The notes below the pieces were generated by a model. That model was not told where the DNA came from and searched no databases. It worked only from the letters and a program-made list of their open reading frames with translations. A stretch of DNA of 28,675 nt from [Mycobacterium] vasticus (GTDB lineage: Bacteria; Actinomycetota; Actinomycetes; Mycobacteriales; Mycobacteriaceae): NCBI RefSeq assembly GCF_020181595.1, contig NZ_CP084028.1:1-28675 (forward strand), written 5' to 3'. Position 1 is the stretch's first letter. Each line of letters opens with the position of its first letter. Position numbers and translations under genes: made by a program. Below, piece by piece: positions 23,695-28,675 of this stretch.

Positions 23695-25074
23695 ATGACC
23701 ACCATTGCCGCCGGCGTCGCGGACACCGTCGCCACGCTGCGCGCCACCTTCGCCACTGGTCGCACCCGCGATATCGACTGGCGGCGCGCCCAGTTGCGCG
23801 GCTTGGATCGGCTGATGACCGAGAACGAGGAGCGGATCGCCGAGGCGCTCGGTGCCGACATCGGCCGCAAACCGTTCGAGGCCTGGCTGATCGACATCGC
23901 CGGCACCTCCGGCGAGGCCCGCTACGCCGCCAAGCACGTCAAGAAGTGGACGCGGCGCAAACGCCCGCTGCTGGAGCTCGCGCAGCTACCCGGTCGCGGC
24001 TGGGTGGAGTACGAGCCATATGGCACCGTGCTGATCATCGGCGCCTGGAACTACCCGATCTACCTGCTGCTGGCCCCGGCCGTAGGCGCCATCGCGGCGG
24101 GCAACACCGTAGTGCTCAAGCCGTCCGAGCTGGCGCCCGCGTCGTCGGCGCTGATGGCCGAACTCGTGCCGCGCTACCTCGACCCCGAGGCCATCGCGGT
24201 GGTGGAGGGCGACGCCGCGGTCAGCCAGGAGCTGATCGCCCAGGGCTTCGACCGGGTGATGTTCACCGGTGGAACTGAGATCGGCCGCAAGGTCTACGAG
24301 GCCGCCGCGCCGCACCTGACCCCGGTCACCTTGGAGCTGGGCGGCAAGAGTCCGTGCATCGTGGCCGCCGACGCCGACCTGGACGTGGCGGCCAAGCGGA
24401 TCGCCTGGACCAAGCTGATCAACTCCGGCCAGACCTGCGTGGCGCCCGACTACGTGCTGGCGGACGCGTCGATCCGCGAGGAACTGGTCGCAAAGATCGG
24501 CGCGGCCGTGAGTGCGTTCGGTGCCGATGAACCCGACGGCATGCGGATCGTGAACCAGCGTCAATTCGACCGTCTGGCAAGCTATCTCGCCGCCACCAAA
24601 GGAACCGTTACCCAGGGCGGCGGAACCGATCCGGCCGCACTGCGGATTCAGCCGACCGTGGTGGTGGACCCCGACCCGGCGGAACCGTTGATGGACAACG
24701 AGATCTTCGGCCCGATCCTGCCGGTGCTGACCGTGGGCTCGCTCGACGACGCGATCCGATTCGTCAACGCTCGGCCCAAGCCGCTGGCCGCCTACCTGTT
24801 CACCAAGAGTCGCGCGGTGCGCGAGCAGGTGATCTCGCGGGTGTCGGCGGGCGGAATGCTGGTCAACCACGCGGCGTTTCACGCCACCACGGCCAAGCTC
24901 CCGTTCGGCGGGGTGGGCTCGTCGGGAATGGGCGCCTACCACGGGCGGTGGGGTTTCGAGGAGTTCAGCCACCGCAAGACCGTCATGACCAAACCGACCC
25001 GCCCAGACATGAGCGGGATGCTGTATCCGCCCTATACCGATAGGGCGTGGAAGTTGGCGCGCCGGTTGCTCTAG
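23695..25074 (+). CDS. Aldehyde dehydrogenase, class 3-like (Rv0147-like)
   Basis: 459 residues, the shorter length of class 3 / fatty aldehyde dehydrogenases. Landmarks: IIGAWNYPIYLLLAPAVGAIAAGN (114-137), VLKPSE (140-145), FTGGTEIGRKV (190-200), the general base Glu214 in TLELGGKSP and the nucleophile Cys248 in NSGQTCVAPDY, then DNEIFGPILPV. The C-terminal region (RLL) is slightly basic, but no membrane helix is obvious. It oxidises medium or long-chain fatty aldehydes to acids with NAD(P)+ in relatives; here inferred. It starts 40 bp after the methyltransferase and 36 bp precede the SDR gene. Confidence 0.94.
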   Translation: MTTIAAGVADTVATLRATFATGRTRDIDWRRAQLRGLDRLMTENEERIAEALGADIGRKPFEAWLIDIAGTSGEARYAAKHVKKWTRRKRPLLELAQLPGRGWVEYEPYGTVLIIGAWNYPIYLLLAPAVGAIAAGNTVVLKPSELAPASSALMAELVPRYLDPEAIAVVEGDAAVSQELIAQGFDRVMFTGGTEIGRKVYEAAAPHLTPVTLELGGKSPCIVAADADLDVAAKRIAWTKLINSGQTCVAPDYVLADASIREELVAKIGAAVSAFGADEPDGMRIVNQRQFDRLASYLAATKGTVTQGGGTDPAALRIQPTVVVDPDPAEPLMDNEIFGPILPVLTVGSLDDAIRFVNARPKPLAAYLFTKSRAVREQVISRVSAGGMLVNHAAFHATTAKLPFGGVGSSGMGAYHGRWGFEEFSHRKTVMTKPTRPDMSGMLYPPYTDRAWKLARRLL

Positions 25075-25110
25075 CCTGGCGAAGAGCAAGCCCACCGCGA
25101 AAGGAACCTC

Positions 25111-25974
25111 ATGCCCGGAGTGCAGGATCGTGTTGTCGTCGTCACCGGAGCCGGTGGGGGATTGGGCCGTGATTACGCCCTGACCCTGGCCCGCGAGGGC
25201 GCCTGTGTGGTGGTCAACGACCTGGGCGGTGCGCGCGACGGCACCGGAGCCGGACACAACATGGCCGACCACGTGGTCGCCGAGATCAAGGAGGCCGGCG
25301 GCCGGGCCGTCGCCAACTACGACAGCGTCGCCGACCCCGACGGTGCCGCCAACATCATCAAGACCGCGATCGACGAGTTCGGCAAGGTCGACGGCGTGGT
25401 CAGCAACGCCGGCATCCTGCGCGACGGCACCTTCCACAAGATGACCTTCGAGAACTGGAACGCCGTGCTGCAGGTCCACCTCTACGGCGGGTACAACGTG
25501 GTGCGCGCCGCCTGGCCGCACTTCCGCGAGCAGAGCTACGGCCGGGTCGTGGTGGCCACCTCCACCAGCGGCCTGTTCGGCAACTTCGGGCAGGCCAACT
25601 ACGGGGCCGCCAAGCTGGGCCTGGTCGGCATGATCAACACGCTGGCCATCGAGGGCGCCAAGTACAACATCAAGGCCAACGCGATCGCCCCGATCGCCGC
25701 CACCCGGATGACCGAGGACATCCTGCCGCCGGAGGTGCTGGCCAAGCTCAAGCCGGAGTACGTCGCGCCGGTGGTGGCCTACCTGTGCACCGAAGAGGTG
25801 CCCGAGACCGGGTCGGTGTTCATCGCCGGCGGCGGCAAGGTGCAGCGGGCGGCGCTGTTCGAGAACCCCGGCGCCACCTTCGACAACCCGCCGTCGGTCG
25901 ACGACGTCGCGGCGCAGTGGGCAACGATCGCCGATCTGTCGGCGGCCAAGTCGGCCAGCTTCTCGCTGCAGTGA
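25111..25974 (+). CDS. Short-chain dehydrogenase/reductase, MFE-2 type (Rv0148-like)
   Basis: 287 residues with AAAGGAA before the ATG. Classical SDR features: TGAGGGLG (12-19), NAG (99-101), Ser151 in VATSTSGLFG and Y164-x3-K168 in GQANYGAAK. The long insert after beta-2 (NDLGGARDGTGAGHNMADHVVAEIKEAGG) and the downstream TRMTEDILPPE region are typical of the 3-hydroxyacyl-CoA dehydrogenase part of peroxisomal multifunctional enzyme type 2. Its likely reaction is 3-hydroxyacyl-CoA to 3-ketoacyl-CoA. The aldehyde dehydrogenase, methyltransferase and TetR before it form the same run as Rv0144-Rv0148, from memory. Confidence 0.94.
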   Translation: MPGVQDRVVVVTGAGGGLGRDYALTLAREGACVVVNDLGGARDGTGAGHNMADHVVAEIKEAGGRAVANYDSVADPDGAANIIKTAIDEFGKVDGVVSNAGILRDGTFHKMTFENWNAVLQVHLYGGYNVVRAAWPHFREQSYGRVVVATSTSGLFGNFGQANYGAAKLGLVGMINTLAIEGAKYNIKANAIAPIAATRMTEDILPPEVLAKLKPEYVAPVVAYLCTEEVPETGSVFIAGGGKVQRAALFENPGATFDNPPSVDDVAAQWATIADLSAAKSASFSLQ

Positions 25975-25992
25975 GCTCCGCGCCGGGGACGT

Positions 25993-26820
25993 CTAGCTGA
26001 GCAGCGCGTCGCGCAGTCCGTCCCGGTCGGCGTCGGTCACGCCGCAGGCGTGCAGGAACTTCTCGAACGAGCCGAAGTGCTCATCGATCGCTTGGTGTGC
26101 GGCGTCGAGATACTCGGCCCGCACACCGAGCACCGAGTCGGACAGCCGGGCCTCGGTGAAGGTCAGCACCTCCGGGGTGATCTCGACCTCGGCGCGCTGG
26201 CGGATCATCTCCAGGATGTGTTCGCGCAGGATCGGGACCGCGATGTTGGACCGCAGATAGTCGGCCAGCACCGCGTCCCGGTCCGCTCCGGCGGCCCGCA
26301 GCACCGACGCGACGACGAACCCGGTGCGGTCCTTGCCGGCGAAGCAGTGCGCCAGCACCGGCCGCCCCGCTGCCAACAGCGAGACCACCCGGTGCACCGC
26401 CCGGCGGGAACCGGGCAGGGTGGGGAATCGAGCGTACTCGTCGAGCATGTAGCGGGCGGCCACGTCGGCGGCCGAATCCTCGTCGGGCTTCTCCTCCATC
26501 ATCCTGCGGAAGGCGTCCTCATGTGGGGCGTCACTGCCGGGTGCCTGGTCGGCGGCCAGGTCCGGGAACGGCAGCAGGTGGATGTCGACGCCGGCCGGCA
26601 CCTGGCCGGGACCGCGCCGGGTCACCTCGCGGGGTGAGCGCAGGTCGGCGATGTCGGTCACGCCGATCCGCAGCAGCTGCTCGCGGCCTGCGTCGTCGAG
26701 GCGGCTCAGTTCGCTGGACCGGAAAAGGCGGCCCGGGCGCAGGTTGCCGACGATGTCGGAGACGTCACGAAAGTTCCAGGCCCCGGGCAGTTCCGGGGAC
26801 AGTTCCGGCTGGGAGGTCAC
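25993..26820 (-). CDS. ptbB: PtbB/MptpB-type tyrosine and lipid phosphatase
   Basis: 275 residues from the GTG at 26820; an in-frame GTG at 26838 would add six residues. The chosen start aligns best with the M. tuberculosis protein recalled from memory, which begins a few residues before LPGAWNFRDV. The sequence contains that motif at 11-20, RPGRLFRSSELSRLDD at about 28-43, the P-loop HCFAGKDRTG with catalytic Cys159, and the DYLRSN segment. The HCxxGKDR loop is that of the bacterial triple-specificity phosphatases, which hydrolyse phosphotyrosine and phosphoinositides. The secreted M. tuberculosis protein acts in host macrophages; here it may have another role. No signal peptide is visible. 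It is followed on its right by a terminator serving the small gene upstream. Confidence 0.92.
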   Translation of the reverse strand: MTSQPELSPELPGAWNFRDVSDIVGNLRPGRLFRSSELSRLDDAGREQLLRIGVTDIADLRSPREVTRRGPGQVPAGVDIHLLPFPDLAADQAPGSDAPHEDAFRRMMEEKPDEDSAADVAARYMLDEYARFPTLPGSRRAVHRVVSLLAAGRPVLAHCFAGKDRTGFVVASVLRAAGADRDAVLADYLRSNIAVPILREHILEMIRQRAEVEITPEVLTFTEARLSDSVLGVRAEYLDAAHQAIDEHFGSFEKFLHACGVTDADRDGLRDALLS

Positions 26821-26847
26821 CTGGCCACGATAGGTCACAGCAGCAAA

Positions 26848-26875
26848 AGCCCCCGATCCGAGGGGACCGGGGGCT
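26848..26875 (-). terminator. Rho-independent terminator of the small minus-strand gene
   Basis: AGCCCCCG (26848-26855) and CGGGGGCT (26868-26875) pair perfectly. The 12-base loop may add a TCC/GGA pairing. Read on the minus strand the stem is followed by TTTT, just before the ptbB start, so it ends transcripts from the small gene at 27039. Confidence 0.8.
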
Positions 26876-26895
26876 GCTCTTGGCGCGGGTTGGGT

Positions 26896-27039
26896 CTAGA
26901 TCGGCGGGTAGTTCTGTGGGGGGTAGCCGCCGCCGCCGTCGACGCCGCGCAGACCCCACGTCAGGTACTTGAAGAAGAACTCCGCTTCGTCGCTCATCTC
27001 ATAATCCGGATTCGGATCGTAACCGTAACCAGGACCCAT
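26896..27039 (-). CDS. Small 47-residue Tyr/Gly/Pro-rich protein
   Basis: An ATG at 27039 with GAGGGG about nine bases upstream opens 47 codons ending in TAG at 26896, directly followed by the terminator above. The product begins MGPGYGYDPNPDYEMSDEAE, has a middle FFFKYLTWGLRGVDGG and ends GGGGYPPQNYPPI. The middle could be an amphipathic helix; the ends look disordered. I do not recognise a family. A proper ribosome site, its own terminator and biased composition argue that it is a real gene. It is divergent from the TetR gene at 27174. Confidence 0.72.
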   Translation of the reverse strand: MGPGYGYDPNPDYEMSDEAEFFFKYLTWGLRGVDGGGGYPPQNYPPI

Positions 27040-27138
27040 TTCGATCAACCCCTCAACTTGGCTGCTGCCAGTTTAGTCGGCTCGTCAACACCGGGGATGC
27101 GAGACTGCCTAGAATCCTTCCAACCAGTTGATTGACTC

Positions 27139-27153
27139 GCCGGTGAGACCGGC
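27139..27153. promoter_or_regulatory. Inverted repeat ahead of the last TetR gene
   Basis: GCCGGT-GAG-ACCGGC is a perfect 6-bp inverted repeat between a -10-like TAGAAT (27110-27115) and the ribosome site GGAAGAG (27158-27164). Its position in the 5' leader fits autorepression or a short hairpin. Confidence 0.45.
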
Positions 27154-27173
27154 CAGCGGAAGAGCGGTTGTAC

Positions 27174-27806
27174 ATGGCAAACGATAAGGGCTCGGCCCAG
27201 GGGCCCTCCCGCCGCGAGGAACTGCTCGCGGTCGCCACCAAGCTGTTCGCCGCCCGCGGCTACCACGGCACCCGGATGGACGACGTCGCCGATGTGGTCG
27301 GGCTGAACAAGGCGACTGTCTACCACTACTACGCCAGCAAGTCGCTGATTCTCTACGACATCTACCAGCAGGCCGCCGAACGGACGCTGGCCGCCGTGCA
27401 CGACGACCCGTCCTGGTCCGCGCGCGAGGCGGTCTATCAGTACACCGTGCGCGCACTCGATCAGGTCGCCGCAAACCCCGAGGGTGCCGCGGTTTACTTC
27501 CAGGAACGGCCCTACATCACCGAATGGTTCACCGACGAACAGGTCGCCGAGGTCCGGGAGAAGGAGACCCAGGTCTATGAGCACCTGCACGGCCTGATCG
27601 ACCGCGGCATCACCAGCGGGGAGTTCTACCCGTGCGACTCGCACGTGCTGGCGCTCGGATACATCGACATGACGCTGGGTGCCTATCGCTGGCTGCGGCC
27701 CAGCGGCCGGCGCAGCGCCAAGGAGATCGCCGCGGAGTTCAGCACCGCACTGCTGCGCGGGCTCATCCGGGACGAGAAGATCCGGGTGGAGTCACCGCTG
27801 GGTTGA
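27174..27806 (+). CDS. TetR-family regulator
   Basis: 210 residues from the ATG at 27174; a TTG two codons earlier is too close to the GGAAGAG ribosome site. HTH: RREELLAVATKLFAARGYHGT, then MDDVADVVGLNKATVYHYYASKSLIL (35-60), a strong TetR match (NKATVYHYY). The regulatory domain (AVYQYTVRALDQVAANPEGAAVYFQE) resembles TetR members that control CoA-linked catabolism, but the ligand is unknown. It is divergent from the 47-residue gene. The IS110-type element begins just after its stop, so any natural partners downstream may have been displaced. Confidence 0.9.
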   Translation: MANDKGSAQGPSRREELLAVATKLFAARGYHGTRMDDVADVVGLNKATVYHYYASKSLILYDIYQQAAERTLAAVHDDPSWSAREAVYQYTVRALDQVAANPEGAAVYFQERPYITEWFTDEQVAEVREKETQVYEHLHGLIDRGITSGEFYPCDSHVLALGYIDMTLGAYRWLRPSGRRSAKEIAAEFSTALLRGLIRDEKIRVESPLG

Positions 27807-27826
27807 TATAGATCGGGGTAGTCCTT

Positions 27827-27930
27827 CACAAACACCTCCGGAGGTGTCAGGAAGGGATCTGTAAGTGATTCCTTTCGAGGTCCGCGTGTTCGCGCATGCG
27901 GGTTCTCCTGACACGCCCCGGAGGTGTTGT
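27827..27930 (+). ncRNA. Candidate IS110 bridge RNA leader
   Basis: The leader has a 16-bp palindrome ACACCTCCGGAGGTGT (27832-27847). A near-copy in inverted orientation follows at 27906-27930 (CCTGACACGCCCCGGAGG). Together they can pair over about 24 nt with one bulge and one or two mismatches. Between them are AGGAA/TTCCT (27849-27853, 27869-27873) and CGCG-TGTT-CGCG (27883-27894). IS110 elements are known to encode a guide (bridge) RNA with two loops in the noncoding end before the transposase. Position and folding fit, but the length is short and no loop sequence was matched to a target. Confidence 0.5.
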
Positions 27931-28590
27931 TATGGCTGTGCATTGTGCCCCAGTCACGTCGTCCACGATCGTCGTTGCCGTCGATGTGGGCAAGACTTCG
28001 GCGATGCTGTCGGTGACCGATAGTGGCCGTGAGCGTGTGTTGGGTCCGGTCGAGTTCGTGATGAACCGTTCGGGCCTGGTCAAGGTTGTCGATCAGGTGA
28101 GCGCGCTGGTTCCGGCGTGTGCGCAGGTCAAGGTGGGTATCGAAGCGGCTGGCCACTATCACCGCCCGGTGCTGGACTATCGGTGGCCGATCGGGTGGGA
28201 GGTGCTGGAACTCAATCCCGGGCACGTTGCCGAGCAACGCCGCGTCGCTGGTCGGCGCCGGGTCAAGACCGATGCGATCGACCTGGAGGCGATCACTGAA
28301 CTGGTGTTGGCCGGGCGGGGGCAGGTGATTGCCGAGCGGGCGGTGCTGATCGGCGAGCTGGCGGCCTGGGCCTCGCACCGATCGCGGCGGGTGGCTACTC
28401 GAACCGCGACAAAGAATCAGCTGCTGGGTCAACTCGACCGGGCGTTTCCGGGGTTGACGCGTGCATTGCCCGATGTGCTGGGCACCAAGATCGGCCGACT
28501 GGTCGCCTCTGAGTTCACCGACCCGGCCCGACTGTCGGCGCTCGGTACGAGCAGGCTAATCCGGTTCGCCGCCGCCCGGGACCTGCTGTC
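27931..28590 (+). pseudogene. IS110-family transposase, disrupted
   Basis: From the ATG at 27931, about 220 codons read as the N-terminal part of an IS110 transposase. The RuvC-like DEDD catalytic residues are Asp18 (VAVDVGKTSAML), Glu71 (VGIEAAGHY), Asp114 and Asp117 (VKTDAIDLEAI). The helical linker follows (RVATRTATKNQLLGQLDRAFPGL) and then LIRFAAARDLL. The C-terminal Tnp domain with its catalytic Ser, normally another 150-200 residues, is missing. After about 28590 the frame stays open, but the sequence is low-complexity translation of the 24-bp repeats. The gene is therefore broken, most simply by insertion of a second element, and no functional recombinase is expected from this copy. 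Confidence 0.8.
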
Positions 28591-28593
28591 AAT

Positions 28594-28675
28594 GGACATC
28601 GGAAACTGCCCGTGGGCGGACATGAGGACTGCCCGTAGGTGGCCAATAAGAACTGCCCGGTGGCGGACACGAATC
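28594..28675. repeat. Directly repeated 23-24-bp units, probable end of a second IS
   Basis: Four units occur in a row. GGACAT or variants start at 28594, 28618, 28641 (GGCCAA) and 28665 (GGACAC), and CTGCCCG occurs at 28606, 28629 and 28653. Each unit reads roughly GGACATnnGnACTGCCCG. Multiple short direct repeats at an end are typical of IS21-type (and Tn7-type) elements. The array runs to the window edge, so the element itself is not seen. Confidence 0.6.

Larger units (their letters stand above)
27807..28590 (+). mobile_element. IS110-family element, left part only
   Basis: A structured noncoding leader of about 120 bp is followed by the DEDD-type transposase gene. The right side is lost at about 28590, where an unrelated repeat array begins. 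IS110 elements lack usual terminal inverted repeats, so the left boundary is not exact; it lies between the TetR stop (27806) and about 27830. Confidence 0.75.

Noticed and set aside
23986..25521. 511-codon minus-strand open frame
   Set aside because: Antisense shadow of the aldehyde dehydrogenase and SDR genes, rich in His/Gly/Arg and with no motif.
27832..27847. 16-bp palindrome as a terminator of the last TetR gene
   Set aside because: No T-run follows on either strand; it fits better as part of the IS110 leader fold.
28594..28675. Short repeats as a CRISPR array
   Set aside because: The units follow one another with no spacers and are degenerate; they fit the end of an insertion sequence.

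Overview
The window is high-GC actinobacterial DNA and almost certainly comes from a Mycobacterium/Mycolicibacterium-type genome. Evidence: a Triple-specificity phosphatase with the PtbB loop HCFAGKDRTG, an LCMT-like methyltransferase of the mycobacterial type, many TetR regulators and P450s, a perfect KstR-type box, and a gene order that, from memory, follows M. tuberculosis Rv0135c-cyp138-msrA, then Rv0138-Rv0142, Rv0144-Rv0148 and Rv0153c. The synteny is recalled, not searched.

Layout. (1) 1-2244, minus strand: an accessory block that looks more A/T-rich than the rest. Three tandem paralogues of a small single-pass membrane protein precede a helical, WXG100-like protein with in-frame 16-residue Pro/Thr/Gly repeats that runs off the left edge. 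This resembles a type VII secretion-linked module, but its function is unknown. (2) 2245-2602: no convincing gene. (3) 2603-7785: metabolic genes: VOC protein, membrane-anchored alpha/beta hydrolase, M19-type dipeptidase, GNAT acetyltransferase, nitronate monooxygenase, DUF4185 protein. (4) 7790-10741: a TetR gene divergent from a ferredoxin-type reductase plus fatty acyl desaturase pair, with overlapping palindromes in the shared promoter. (5) 10742-13555: Mop/TOBE protein and TetR, divergent from a CYP138-like P450 across two identical GGTAC-N6-GTACC operators, then msrA. (6) 13573-17878: a five-gene minus-strand operon (VOC, enoyl-CoA hydratase/isomerase, TetR, alpha/beta hydrolase, P450) that appears inserted between the msrA and Rv0138 equivalents and looks catabolic. 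(7) 17970-19897: SnoaL-like protein, NAD-dependent epimerase and DUF427 protein, overlapping or closely packed, behind a KstR-type box. (8) 19902-25974: SnoaL-like protein, HhH-GPD DNA glycosylase, two divergent TetR genes, methyltransferase, aldehyde dehydrogenase and SDR. (9) 25993-27806: PtbB-type phosphatase, a terminator, a 47-residue small protein, and a TetR gene. (10) 27807-28675: the left part of an IS110-family element with a structured leader that may encode a bridge RNA. Its transposase gene is broken by a directly repeated array that looks like the end of a second insertion sequence.

Six TetR-family genes lie in 28.7 kb, several at divergent promoters with visible palindromes. 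The middle of the window reads as a set of separately controlled lipid, steroid or xenobiotic oxidation units: P450s, desaturase, dehydrogenases, hydratase and hydrolases. The two flanks (a T7SS-like block on the left, insertion sequences on the right) are the mobile or variable parts.
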